A stretch of DNA of 64,000 nucleotides from Nymphalis io (taxonomy: Eukaryota; Arthropoda; Insecta; Lepidoptera; Nymphalidae). Each line of letters begins with the position of its first letter. Within the stretch, counting starts at the first letter, position 1. Location of the stretch: positions 8,501,377 through 8,565,376 of the forward strand of contig NC_065902.1 of assembly GCF_905147045.1 (NCBI RefSeq), written 5' to 3'. The translations under genes and the position numbers were made by a program. Shown piece after piece: positions 24,838 through 36,722 of the stretch. Under the pieces are notes generated by a model that saw only the letters and a program-made list of their open reading frames with translations, ran no database searches and was not told the DNA's origin.

Positions 24838-25120
24838 AGCTGAGATGGCCTAGTGGTTAGAACGCATGAATCTTAACCGATGTTCGTGGGTTCAAACCCG
24901 GGCAAGCACTACTGATTTATGTGCTTAATTTGTATTTATAATTAATCTCGTGCTCGAAAATGAAAGAAAACATCGTGAAGAAACCTGCATATGTCTAATT
25001 TCACTGAAATTCTGCCATATGTGTATTCCACCATCCCGCATTGGGGAAACGTGGTGGAATAAGTTCCAGACCAAAACTGGAAAGGAGGACTTAGCCCAGC
25101 AGTGGGACATTAACAGGCTG
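24838..25120 (+). repeat. Family B SINE, full length, abutting a LINE tail
   Basis: The head gagatggcctagtggttaga, the B box gggttcaaacccgggc and the 3' end agtgggacattaacaggctg are all well preserved. Its 3' end lies about 15 bp from the ATTT-repeat tail of the oppositely oriented LINE, so the two elements sit tail to tail. Confidence 0.9.
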
Positions 25121-25135
25121 GTATTTTAAGGCTAT

Positions 25136-25170
25136 ATTTTATTTATTTATTTATTTATTTATTTTTATTT
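25136..25170 (-). repeat. (ATTT)n microsatellite, LINE 3' tail
   Basis: Seven ATTT units on the plus strand, that is AAAT on the minus strand. Simple-repeat tails of this type terminate many LINE families, and this one sits at the 3' end of the minus-strand LINE. Confidence 0.8.
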
Positions 25171-25425
25171 GGGAAACAAACAGTAACATAATACACAAAT
25201 ATATGATTGAAAAAGATAATACAGATACCAATTAAGTTTCCACTTACAAATAATACAGAATTAGAGCAATTTGAATACAATGATATGAATTTAATTAAAT
25301 ATATTAATTAACTAATCTAACCTAATATAAAATCTGAAGAGAAAAGCATTTAATTAAAATAAAATAATGTTAACAATAATAAATTAATAAAAATACATCA
25401 AATTACATCCTCTTTAAAAGTAACT

Positions 25426-26706
25426 CTAATTACGATTATCTAAAACATTTTTAATTAATTTTTTAAAATAATTTAGTGAGGTTACAAATAAGTCAACACT
25501 AGAAAAGTATTTGTTATAGTTCCTACAAGATCGGAATATAAAACTGTTTTGTGTGAATTTGGTTATTGTAGTAGGTACATCAAATAGACATTGGTGGCGA
25601 GAACTTAGTCTGGGACATTTAAAATTTATGTTGTATAAAAGGTAAGGGGAGTCAACTAGATTCCTTATAACTTTAAATAAGAAAACCTGATCTCTCAATA
25701 TGCGTCTGTCGGCCAAAGGTGATAAATTATAGGAACAAGAATAGGAAGCACTTTGTTGTACTTTAAAATCAAGGTGTTTAACAATTTTTTTTTGAACTTT
25801 CTCTAACTTGTCAGTGTAGATATTATATTGAGGATTCCAGATCACGGACCCATACTCGAGAATTGAGCGAACATATGCATTATATAAAATAATTAAAGTT
25901 TCCAAGCCTCTGAACTCTTTGCCAATCCTGAGTACAAATCCAAGCACCTTTGCAACTGCATGGTTGATATGTGCATTAAATGTGAGTTTACTGTCGAGGT
26001 ATATCCCCAAATCTCTCACCTCGGATACCCGTGTTAGACTTATACCATTTAAGTGATAGCTGAATTCTATCGGTTTTCGTTTTCTCGAAAAAGATATTAC
26101 ATTGCATTTATCAATGTTAAGAAGTAACTGGTTATCACAGCAATATTGAAATAATCTATTGAAGTCTTCTTGTAGATACAAACAGTCAGATTGTGATTCA
26201 ACTTCGAGAAATATTTTCATATCATCAGCATACAAAAGTGTAGTCGAGTGCTTGATGATGCTCTGGACATCGTTAATAAATAAATTGAATAGTAATGGTC
26301 CGAGGTGAGAGCCCTGAGGAAAACCTGAGGAAATCGGAACAAATGAGGAGCAGTAACCTCTTACCGCAACCGCCTGACTTCGATTTAATAAATAGGAAGA
26401 GAGCCAACGAAGCAGATCACCGTGTATACCGACCTCTTCCAATTTACAAACGAGAATGAAGTGTGAAATTTTATCGAAGGCTTTGGAGAAGTCGGTATAC
26501 ACAACGTCTACCTGGTATCCCCTGTCCATACTGGTTATGACGCGGTGAATTAATTCTGTCACATTAGTTTCCGTAGATCTTTTATCAATAAATCCATGCT
26601 GTTCTTTAATAATCAAAGGTCTCAGCATAGGGTAGATGCTATCATATATTATTTTTTCAAAGAGTTTTGCTATTGTGCCTGTAATTTTGGACAACGTGTT
26701 TGTCAC
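25426..26706 (-). pseudogene. LINE reverse transcriptase part (frame 2)
   Basis: This open segment of 426 codons carries the fingers, palm and thumb of a LINE reverse transcriptase. The palm motifs are readable: YTDFSKAFD at residues 70-78 with the first catalytic Asp, GFPQGSHLGPLLF at 128-140 where most LINEs have GVPQGS, and YADD at 159-162 with the catalytic Asp pair. The C-terminal part (about 270-420) is the usual LINE tail with a Cys-poor connection region. In the intact element it copies the element's RNA at the nicked target. Genuine coding begins near TIAKLFEKI, because the first ten residues are read from the shifted frame and are not native. All catalytic residues survive, but the segment is separated from the endonuclease frame. 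Confidence 0.85.
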
Positions 26707-28183
26707 CAGACTTCAATATGGGAACAACGTATGAGCGCTTCCACAACGCAGGCATTTCACCCGAGTTTAAGGATTTGTTAAATAATAAATAAAGGGGCAT
26801 AGCAAGAGTTTCAGAGCATTCCTTTAAAAATATAGGAGGCAAACCATCTGGCCCATAGCCTTTATTAACATCAAGCTTTTTGAGGTATTTCTTAACAGCT
26901 TGCAGTGAAATACTTATTGATCCTATATTTAAGCTATTAAAAGACAAAGCTTTTGGATGAATGTTTGAACCTCCAGCATTCGACGTGGTGAAAACCGAAA
27001 TGAAATATTCATTAAAGGTGTCGCATATATCAGTGCCTCCACCAACAGTCCTACTTCCGTAAGTTAGGGTATCGGGAATACCATTCGTTGTCTGTTTTGA
27101 CTTCACAAAACTCCAAAAAAACCTGCTGTTACTTTTAATTTTTCTTTCGGATGCAGCAATATAATCGTCGTAACACGTGACTTGTGCTCTCTTTTGACGC
27201 TCACGTAATATACTGAATGTATCGTAATCATATAACCTGCCATATGACTTCCATTTGCGATGATACTTAAGTTTTTCGGCTATGACTTTAATTAACGATT
27301 TGGAATACCAAAATGGATATCTATTATCATATTTAATGGTTTTTGTCGGGATTAAGTCTGTGATAACAGTATTAATAGTTTGATAAAATATATCAACTGA
27401 AGAAGATATATTAGTGTCATTTAATAAGTCTAACCAATCAATATTTTCTAAAGCCTTGTTAATAGCTTCATAATCCGCTTGTCTAAATAAGCGTATAACG
27501 CGATTAGCACTACGAAGAATATTCGATGTGGTAACATTAATCCTTACATTCAAAGCAGGATGATAATTATCTTCAGCTACTAACGGAGAAATTTTAGATA
27601 TTTGACACTCACTATTGCTAATAATTAAATCGAGATACCTATCATCCTTATTAGGAACGCAGTTAAATTGTTTAAGATTATTAAAATTAAGAAAATTATA
27701 TAAAGTACTGATAAATATATCATCATCATAGCAGTTTGATAATTTTATAAATAATCCTTCATGAACCCAAGACGCTGTAGAAACATTAAAATCGCCTACA
27801 ATTAAGATTATATCATTAGGATTAGATAGAAGGTCTTTGGAAACCAATTCAAAATATTCACACAAAGCTGCATAATGGTTTTTACCATGAGGTGCATAAC
27901 AACAGTGTATATGAAGTAATGCAGAGGATGGCTCCAAAGACAGAGGCATAGAAACCCCAACTACATCAGCTGCAGAATTTAGCAGGGAGAGAGAGGCGGT
28001 TGATCTTATTAACAGGTGAGATTTTACAGCAATTAAAACACCACCCATTTTACTACCATGCGCAATGTAGTCTCTATCGCTTCTGTATACGCTGTAGCGC
28101 GAGTCGAAAAGTTCCTCATTAAAAATATCACCATGAAGCCAGGTTTCACCAAGACAGATAATGTCATAGTCATAGTGGGACAT
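26657..28183 (-). pseudogene. LINE endonuclease and RT N-terminal part (frame 1)
   Basis: This 508-codon open segment starts at an ATG six codons after a stop. Residues 12-15 (GETW) carry the metal-binding Glu of the endonuclease, 130-133 (GDFN) another active-site block, and 207-211 (YHPAL) the region that holds the catalytic His. The linker and the start of the RT (NKGYGPDGLPP, LKSGDKHVVQNYR) follow. The family normally has some 40 residues before the GETW block, so the endonuclease is N-terminally truncated and the ATG is probably not the native start. Directly after NYR the frame runs into a stop; relatives continue with about six residues before the IAKLFEK block, consistent with a deletion of roughly 17 bases there. 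Confidence 0.85.
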
Positions 28184-28190
28184 TAAAAGT

Positions 28191-29978
28191 ATGAAATATT
28201 AGCATAATAAAGACTAATTAGAAAGAAAACGGAATTAAAGTTGGAAAACAAAATGTTAAGTAAATCATAAGTATAGCTATGACAAATGTCACTTTAAATG
28301 CTAAGACTAACTTAGAAACAATTGGCAGATAATTAGCTCCTTGGTATATTGTTAAGCTATCAGAACCACTAGTAAATGAAAAATAATTGCTAATATAGCA
28401 TTAATAAATAAGTAGTAGATTTAAAATTAATAAAATAAAATTATAATTATTAATAAAGCAGTAGTTTCTTTATATAATTATATTGCATAATCCGCTAAAC
28501 ACTCGGTCAAATAGACGGCTCTGGCGTTGAATGTGAATATGAATTTTTATGACGTAGCAAGCTGTTTTCTTTACAATTTCTATCCGACTAGAAGGACCAT
28601 TAATTTCTTATAGTATAGCTTAAAGTTTGATTCAACGATAAACTTATTACTATATAAATTCATTTATTTTGATAAGTAGAAATATATCTTTGGCGATAAT
28701 ATTTGAATCTTAAATATGTGTCCACTTTTATAGGTCACTTATAACATACATAATTTAAAAGGGATATTCATCAGTCCAAATAGTATGAGAGTGATTTTTA
28801 TTTAGGATTGAGAAATAACATTACGCCTTCGTATTGCTAGATAGGGTTTAATACGATTGTTTTGTTTCACACAACACCAATTTAACAAATATAACTTACA
28901 TATTTTTGATACCCGTTAGCTGGTCAGAACAGTCACCATGAAGTATCGTGTCCCAATTTTATTTATAATTATACGTTTTATGAGATACTGGATTTTATGA
29001 TTTTATGAGATATTATTTCAATGCGATATGAAAAGAAAGGAAGAATAAAAGATAGAGCAGCGATACACATAATTTATTATTTTTTTACTAAAAATCTTAT
29101 CAATTTTATATTTTTAAGGAATCACAAAATATGATAATACTGACGAAAATAGTCCAAATAGGTCAGGATCGAACATGTCCTTTACATCGTTCGTCTAGTG
29201 CTGAGCTGTTTAAGCTTCCAATTTTCAGCGCGTCAATAGCTTGAATGATTTATATCAAGAAAAGAGAATTCGATCTTGTTCCGTACATATGCAAATATGA
29301 AGCTATGCATCAGCGCTTCAGCGCATAAAAATGTTATTGTAAACGTCATTATATACAAATGAGCTTCGCTTCGTCACGATTTCGATAAAATCGTTTTGAT
29401 GTTTATCGATTTTTCGTGATAAGATCGATCTGTACACGGATATTTTTTTATCGAAATCACAATCTATACAAATTAATAAAATTAAAGTGTCTGTTTGTGT
29501 TTTTAAAATAAATGCTTTAAAGTTAATTTATAATAATTGCATGTTTATTATTAATATATACAATATATATAATTATTATTATATATGAGAAATAAACTGA
29601 GTCTTAACTGTACATATTTGTTTACTACTATTTTTGTATAATTAATAGGTAATTACAATCACTAAAACAAATTTTTATGATTTGTCAAAACGTCCCATAC
29701 AAAAAAAGCATCGTTTTGCTTCGGTAGACTACTGTTAGTTTGTAAGATTTTATCAATAATTCAGTAATAAAATATAAAATTCTATAAGATGCTCGAATTT
29801 AATACTAACTTTTTCAATACATGTAAATAATACTTAATCTGTTTTATTTTGATTTTTTAATATTACAATACTGATGTTATGCAATGGTTAGTACAACGCT
29901 TGGAGACTTAATAACTTGACGAACCGTATTACGTATATTTCTTATTGCCTCGATCTGACCGTGACATTTTTATAAAGT
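28191..29978. other. AT-rich stretch without recognisable gene
   Basis: Possible decayed LINE 5' sequence just upstream of 28190, otherwise AT-rich DNA without recognisable features. Confidence 0.5.
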
Positions 29979-30383
29979 ATGTTTTTAAGACGTGGAATTT
30001 CTTTTTCAGGTAGAGAAATAAAATTTATTAAGTATTACGTTTACATACTATGTTTATGCTTAAAGCGAGTTCCTGACTCTTGCATCTCTGTATGCATTTT
30101 CGTCAGAATTTTCCAGTTTCGTAAAGAACATGTTGCACTCACACATTCGTCATTATTCATAGCTTTAGTTAAGCTTAATTTAAACGATGCTATTGGTGAT
30201 GTAATAGTAATTTATTTTTTGGTCATGACTTTATTTATATTTGCATGTAAGTATATTTACGTGTCTATAAAAAATAACAAACGACGCTATAGTTTTTTCA
30301 GTTGTTTAGTGAATGGATTTGCATTCAAGCTAAATTCATTGCCCGCGAACAATATGCATAACACCGACTTTGAACGGCGATAG
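29979..30383 (+). other. Anonymous 134-codon open frame, hydrophobic
   Basis: This ATG-to-stop frame is one of the longest outside the LINEs. The translation has two hydrophobic stretches (around residues 20-40 and 75-95) and no motif that I can name. There is an acceptor-like ttctttttcag inside it at about 30000-30010. Codon composition is as AT-rich as the surroundings. It may be a decayed membrane-protein exon, such as a chemoreceptor relic, or pure chance. Confidence 0.2.
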
Positions 30384-30479
30384 ACGCAAAAGTAATCCAT
30401 ATTCGCGTTCACGCTATTGTACGATTTTTTAAGACATGAATTTTCAAGCTTGAGTACGGTTTAATAAATGATGATAATA

Positions 30480-30786
30480 GTGATGTCCTCTTGACCGATT
30501 TCGGTCATGGCGGCCAACCTTAACGAAGACTAGGCAACTGCGCAGTAGTGTCCAATTTCGATCGAAAGAATTCAGATCAGGAGTAACAGCTTTACGTGTA
30601 TTCCGAGGCACGGAAATGGACATACATCCAATTTCCTGACACCGGGCTACTACTGAGAATTTTTCAACAGAAAAAAATCAATAATTTTTTATCGGCCTGA
30701 TCAGTGGTTTCACCCAACCCAACCCAGGACCTCTTGATCTTCGCCTGATATCTAGTTACTAGATAAACGAGCCGGTCAAGGTTAAA
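30480..30786 (-). repeat. Family D tRNA-derived SINE
   Basis: Read on the minus strand, the head gaccggctcgtttatctagt and the word gaggtcctgggttggg correspond to ctacctcgttggtctagcga and gaggttctgattaccc of the plus copy at 45243. The body shares ccgtgcctcgga and ggccgcca. The A- and B-box words are degenerate. Confidence 0.75.
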
Positions 30787-31504
30787 TGCAACTGTATTTC
30801 AACATTTCAACGTTCAGTGCCGCACAGGTTTTCTTACGATATTGTTCTTTACCATTAAGTATATCATATATGAATTATAAGCCCAAATTAATTATAAAAA
30901 TTTAGTAATACTTTGACGTGAAACCATAATCTTCGTGTACATTGCATGTTTTTTTCGCGGGGTCAATTCGAATATTTTATATTAACGGGAATTATAATCA
31001 GTCTATTTTTACATACAAAATAATTTCAATAACTTTCGTCCTTACTTATTAACATTATTTTGCGAATGATTGCTTAAGCAACGCTTTGTGTTTTTCTTTC
31101 AAATGTCAAATAAATAATAACAGAAAAAGAGGAATCACTGTTAAACTAATCAGCCATCAAGCAACGTTTATAAGTAAGGCTATTTAAATTTGAAATGACT
31201 ATTAATATTTAATTTTTTATAAAAATTACGTTATAATAATAAAGTAATACGTATAACTATTACTATTTTTTAAAACAACCATTAGTTAATGGCTTAAGGT
31301 CCCATATTTTTTGTTATAAAATAATGATATTGACTCTGTTATTGGATACTTATTTTTGGGCTTAGCTTGCCTTAATCGGTCAATGTTCCGTTGTTTACTC
31401 TTCAAACTCAATATATTTTAGTAAGTTGTTGTGTAAAGAGGCTGACCGTAGAAAAATTTGACATGATATATACAGCGTCTAAGCAATATGTATTTTATAG
31501 AGTC
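30787..31504. other. AT-rich stretch without recognisable gene
   Basis: Nothing recognisable. Confidence 0.5.
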
Positions 31505-31756
31505 GATTATGGGCAGTGGTTAGAATCGTATTTCTTAACCGAGTATTGCGGGTTCAAATCCGTATGTATACACACCACTGAGTGTTCATATTTTAATTTG
31601 ATTTTATAAATCTGTAAAATTTTTACGATTTATAATTACTCATATTAAAGCTTCATCATTAATTATTGGGGTAGCGTGGTGAAATTGATCGTCTAGGCTA
31701 GAAAATAAGACGAGCCTAGCAGAAGCAAAGCAATTGAACATTTCAAGCTGTTACTT
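31505..31756 (+). repeat. Family B SINE (old copy)
   Basis: The head words gcagtggttagaatcgtatt and gcgggttcaaatccg, followed by caccactgagtgttcat, match family B. The rest is decayed but ends with wording like the family's GTTACT tail (aagctgttactta). Confidence 0.6.
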
Positions 31757-32375
31757 ACTTATTTTTATTTATTATTAAAACAAAATCCTTTATTAAATAC
31801 GTCAAGCCCGTTTAATTCATACTTTCTAGTATTCACTTCAGCCCTTATATTCTGTACAACAATATTTATATTAAGTAGAATATGTAAATGTCTACATAGG
31901 TACGAATTCATAGTACAATTCACCGTATAGATGAATTTTGCATACACAATGAATGTCACGTTTCAAAAGCTGGCTTGCCTATCCCTGCAACCTTGATATT
32001 TCTAGTCGTCGTCACGTAATTGGCTAAATGCAGGCACGCACCAACGTATATACGGTTCGTTTGGGGCTTATTGTCAACAATCGCCACCACGATCATGGGA
32101 CTCGTCACCAGTGACAGGTTTGTGCACAATCAAAAACTTAAATTTGCCTATAAATACAATACCAAAGTAACGCATATTATGCAATGGCAGTCTTACGATA
32201 CTAAATAATATATTTCTATTTTTTTTATAAGTATGAATACTGTTCCGAACCGTAATAAACTTCTGATTGATTTCTTATCAGAATTTATACTACAAATTTA
32301 ATTATTAATTTTATTTTTATTTATAAGAAATATCAATATTTAGAAAAAAGATTTATCTAGTTTTTTTTTTTTTTT
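31757..32375. other. AT-rich stretch with a T17 run
   Basis: Nothing gene-like. A run of 17 T lies at 32361-32377. A GC-richer patch at 32030-32120 has no recognisable content. Confidence 0.5.
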
Positions 32376-32732
32376 TTGGGAATGAGTTTGACTACTTTCT
32401 TCGTACATAATAGACGAAAACTAATAGAAACGATCCTATTGGTTAGACGCGCGACTACAGCGCCACATGCGTTGAACTATTCTCTTGTGATCTATATCAG
32501 AATTGACCGGTCGATGTTTTACGTGCTCTTAAAAAAATCTGTAAATTGTGTTCTCTGTGAGTTCTATGATCATATATATAAGTGTGGATGTCACTCCGTA
32601 GTTCCTTCAACACTGGTAGCTTTTGGAAGACCTTTAAATTGGATTACCGAAGACACGTACTGGCCCAGTCTACGTAAGCTAGTTGTTGCTGTTGAAGGTT
32701 GGTGCTTAGGCTCAATTCCTTATTGTACGTAA
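32376..32732 (+). other. Anonymous 118-codon open frame
   Basis: The frame starts just after the T17 run and is of mixed composition, with Cys spread through its second half (VNCVLCEF, YKCGCHSV). No domain or splice context was recognised. The GC content is slightly above background. Its length is unusual for this AT-rich DNA but not impossible by chance. Confidence 0.25.
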
Positions 32733-34240
32733 CAAATACAAATGGTCAAATGTCAACTATAAAGGTAAAATTTTATTTTTAAAATAGATATAATAAAGCT
32801 TTCATGTTTTATATAAAAAAAATTCAGTTCCACATTTTTAAACAAAGTTTAGGATCCTTTGTATCAATATATTGTACTCATAACAGCAGCTGTATTCCAA
32901 TAGAAAAAAAAACCCAGCTCAAACGAAAAATAAAAGCAACTTTAACCAAATATGAAATCCCATAAATGATTAAAATATAATATGTTAGAACCAAGAACGT
33001 TATGAATAGTTGAATATCGGTTTGTCTAACCTACATAAATCAGCTAAGATTAAATGGTGAAGGTACTGAGTAAATATCATAGTTTTAATAGACATATGAT
33101 TTATGATTACCGAAAAGGAGGTTGAATTTTCTAGAATATACGAGTAGAAATAAAACTAGTAAATTGAGTGATGATATTAAAGAAACAGCACGCTGTTGCA
33201 ATATAAACCGTTAATATACATTTGTAAATAAATTCAAACTTGCAAGTTTCGTCTCGAAATTTTATATATATTATCTGTATGGTATTTAATATTTTTTTCT
33301 TGTGTTGTTGTCTCTGGGCACACATTTTACAATACATTCTGAAGAATATGGTTTAGTTCTATTAATTATAATATTATAATGAATACAATGTGATGTCGAT
33401 TTTTTCGTAGTCCTCTCGTATTCAATCAGACGTCCCATCAGGCGTAGGCTTAAATCACTGCGTTATTGTTAGCATCGCACTGAATTGAAATGAAACAATT
33501 ATATTTTTGAAATATGGCAGAACAATTTTTTTTTCGCCTAAAGAAAATTTAATAAGACAAAAGCTTTTAATCGTTAATAAGCTTAATGGCTGCACTAGAT
33601 TATTTGTAAATGTAATGTAAATAATAGAAGACATTTTTTTCATTCGTCATTTTTTCTATCGAGAAACTTTTGTTTATAATAAAACACTACAATTGCAAAT
33701 ATAATTTTGTTATTCGTATAATATTCTACTTTCAACTGGATATATCCCTTCAAAATCAAATAAATGAATTAATCTAACACGATTTTTAAGTTTAATAATG
33801 CCAGCTTAGTACTCTGAAATAACACCTTATTACTATTATATAAGTACGGTATTGTAAAACATAAAAAAGAAGAAAATGAAACTAAATCTATGATTTAATA
33901 ATTACATAGAAACAGAAGATCCATTAAATAGCTTTTGTGAAAGAGAGACAGGCACATTAGATCGTATCAACAGGGATTATTTGAGACTAAAACTTAATCT
34001 CCATTAGGCACATCCGACCTCATTAGGCTTTAACAATGGATTTAACAAAATAACTCATAAACGTTGCTAAACGGTTGCTTATTTATGATTTATATCTTTC
34101 TGTCTTTATCGGTATACTATTAAAAAGGAAGACAGCATTATTTAATTAAGCATCCGCAAAATAAACTTCATAAGTAAAGAAAGTGTTTACTCTATAAAGC
34201 TTAAAACTGACTGCCTAGTTGATCTAGTTGCTCGCTTATT
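32733..34240. other. AT-rich stretch without recognisable gene
   Basis: Nothing recognisable; short open frames are treated as chance. Confidence 0.5.
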
Positions 34241-34515
34241 CCGTAAGGTTCTCCTTCTGTGGGATCGTCACGGTTCAGAAGGAGACGGCGGAGTGGGAAT
34301 GAGAAAGGGCCAATCGTGCTTGGCGAAGATGACGTTGACACCGTTTCTGCCCTTCACACCCTGAGGAGAGCTCCGCCGAGCCACGAGCGGAGCACAGCAT
34401 GCGAGGGCTGCGTTATATCAACACGATCCCTCAGCCTCTCCGATCCGTGCCGAGGACGACCATAGTAGTGGTTTTACTGGGTAAGAACCCGGAAAAAGAG
34501 TACCCGGTTGATTAT
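34241..34515 (+). repeat. GC-rich dispersed block, shared with 50195-50310
   Basis: From about 34350 to 34465 this block matches 50195-50310 in the same orientation (cctgaggagagctc, gttatatcaacac, gatccgtgccgaggac). The GC-rich sequence and the coding-like 68-codon frame suggest a fragment of a transposon open frame or UTR. The parent family is not identified. Confidence 0.6.
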
Positions 34516-35461
34516 TTTTTTAGTATTAACCTTTGAAATTGGGCGATGTTTACCATTCCTTGTCTCGAAAAGCACGTAAAACTTGTTTTGCGCCTGAATT
34601 TTCACCGTTCGTTTCCGTCACCTTGCGATTGAGCGCGCGTTGTTGAAACCATCAATATTTGCTCTGTAATTAATTTATGAATGTATGTTTCTGGAATGAT
34701 ATTTTGGCTATGCTTTAATTTTTTGCCAAAATAAGATGCTAATACTCTTTTAAATTCAATTTATTAAGAACTAATATTTTAAATTTGTAGAGTAAAAAGA
34801 AACAAGTAATTTAGATTCTACAACAAAAGCTGTTTTAAGCATTATATAATGATAGTGCAGCAATTTAAGTTAGTTTTATCAGTTAAGTCTATGCTATTTG
34901 GCAAGTGAATGCTGCTCTTAGTAGATTGAAAACATTAATGGCGTTGCAATTTGTAAGAAGTCTATTTGCTTCGAACTAAGTACATTTATTAGGAAACAAT
35001 CATGATAATCTACTTATCTGTACTTTCTGTGCTAATATATAGATAAAACTATTTAATCAATAAAATTAAAAACAAGCGTCAGCTATACCATTCGATCTCA
35101 CCGAACGCTTCACGCCTTTTTTGCTTAAACGTTTTTTTGTAATATATTGTAATATAAGCGAAATTACTAGTCCAAATTCATATTTAGGGAAATGTTTTAA
35201 GTTACAATTTTATTAATTTTGATGAAATCCTATCATATAACGTTAAATAAATTAAAAAATAAGTCAAATAATTTGACCAATAGTTGAAGCTCACTTATTA
35301 AAATCAGAAATTACTATACCGATTCCATACATCCAGATTCGATCAGTTGCCACATTATCAAGAAATAAAAAAAATCCATAAAACATACGTTTGTGACAGT
35401 AGTATAGTTAGTAAGTTTAGTAGTATTTTAGTATTACTATCTCACCCAAATGATTTATCTA
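34516..35461. other. AT-rich stretch without recognisable gene
   Basis: Nothing recognisable. Confidence 0.5.
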
Positions 35462-35471
35462 AAAGAAACTT

Positions 35472-35780
35472 TACAGTAACAGCCTGTTAATGTCCCACTG
35501 CTGGGCTAAGGCCTCATCTCCCTTTTTGAGGAGAAGGTTTAGAGCTTATTCCACCACGCTGCTCCAATGCGGGTTGGTAGAATACACATGTGACAATTTC
35601 AATGAAATTAGACACATGCAGGTTTCCTCACGATGTTTTCCTTCACCGTCAAGCACGAGATGAATTATAAACACAAATTAAGCACATGAAAATTCAGTGG
35701 TGCTTGCCCGGGTTTGAACCCACGATCATCGGTTAAGATTCACGCGTTCTAACCACTAGGCCATCTCGGCTTTTTTTTTT
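35472..35780 (-). repeat. Family B SINE, full length, with target-site duplication
   Basis: A well preserved reverse copy runs from acagcctgttaatgtcccac to aaccactaggccatctcggc, then a T10 run (an A-run before the head in sense). It is flanked by aaagaaactt at 35462-35471 and 35781-35790, a 10-bp target-site duplication. This marks the element's true ends and a fairly young insertion. Confidence 0.9.
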
Positions 35781-35790
35781 AAAGAAACTT

Positions 35791-36446
35791 AATAGAATTA
35801 TATATACAAAGCAGAATTAGGTTTTTATTTTATTTATATTACTGATGCTACAAATGCAAATGTGTGTCCGTCAAATAAGGCGAATTACTCAATAAAATAT
35901 GTTATAGATGCTAAAACAGCGTGGACTTAATATTCGCTGATTTACATATTATATACAAAATAATACAATTGTTTTTAATTAACATACTATTAAAGTATAT
36001 AAAAGAAAAGAGTAACTAACTAGATTCATGTTGGTATTTCTCTGCACAATCAACGTTCCGAACCCGTCAACACTAAAATTCCGATTCAATTGTTTGTAAG
36101 TCTTATTGAATAAAATATTTTTTGATTAAGTTTAGTCGTTACAAGTAATTGAGAATCAAAATAATACAAGCATTCTATTGTTACATACATTATATAGTGG
36201 ATTTATTTATTGTAATGAAATTTCTTAGATGGTGATTCGATAATCGATACGTGGAAGAGAATTGAAAATAAAATTTTAAAGACGCGACACGTGAGAAATG
36301 AGAACGGTATGACGTAGAGCAATAAAAAGAGAATAAAAAGAGAGCTACATATTTCGACGCGTGTGGAGCAAAAGAGACCAACGTATACGATACAACGATA
36401 AAAAGCAATACAGTAAGAATGTGGTGTAGCGCATGCGCGTTGTAGG
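35791..36446. other. AT-rich stretch without recognisable gene
   Basis: Minus-strand open frames (72 and 109 codons) partly run into the neighbouring repeat and are not supported. Confidence 0.5.
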
Positions 36447-36722
36447 TTTTTTTTTATAGAATAGGAAAGTGGACGAGCATATATGCCACATGATGGTAAG
36501 TGGTCACTTGCATTGTAAGAAATGTTAACCATCGCTTACATCACCAATGCCCCACCAACCTTGGGAACTAAGATGTTATGTCCCATGTGCCTGTAATTAC
36601 ACTGGCTTACTCACCCTTCAAACTGGAATAAAACGATACTAAATACTGCTGTTGTGCGGTAGAATATCTGATAAGTGGGTGGTACCTACCCAGACGAGCT
36701 TTCACAAAGATTCACCACCAAT
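36447..36722 (-). repeat. Family A short interspersed repeat
   Basis: Reverse copy from the T-run plus tatagaataggaaagt to caccaccaat, with a deletion of about 25 bp near the 3' end of the family. Confidence 0.85.

Larger units (their letters stand above)
25136..28190 (-). mobile_element. Non-LTR retrotransposon (LINE), 5'-truncated, inactive
   Basis: A minus-strand LINE of about 3.05 kb encodes an apurinic-type endonuclease followed by a reverse transcriptase, then about 250 bp of 3' UTR and an (AAAT)n tail. The enzyme layout and wording (GETWL, YRSDR, VGDFN, YHPAL, TDFSKAFD, FPQGS, YADD) place it in the broad CR1/Jockey superfamily; the clade cannot be fixed without a tree. The coding frame has no premature stop other than one frameshift near 26675-26706. 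The first 40 or more residues of the endonuclease and any ORF1 are missing. The good preservation suggests a fairly recent insertion. The 5' boundary is uncertain by tens of bases. Confidence 0.85.

Noticed and set aside
31505..31600. tRNA gene
   Set aside because: The A- and B-box-like words belong to a family B SINE; no complete cloverleaf and the SINE body follows.
32361..32377. T17 run as a LINE or SINE poly(A) tail
   Set aside because: No element sequence could be recognised on either side.
36203..36532. 109-codon minus-strand open frame
   Set aside because: Partly composed of family A repeat sequence, with no domain, splice context or coding composition.
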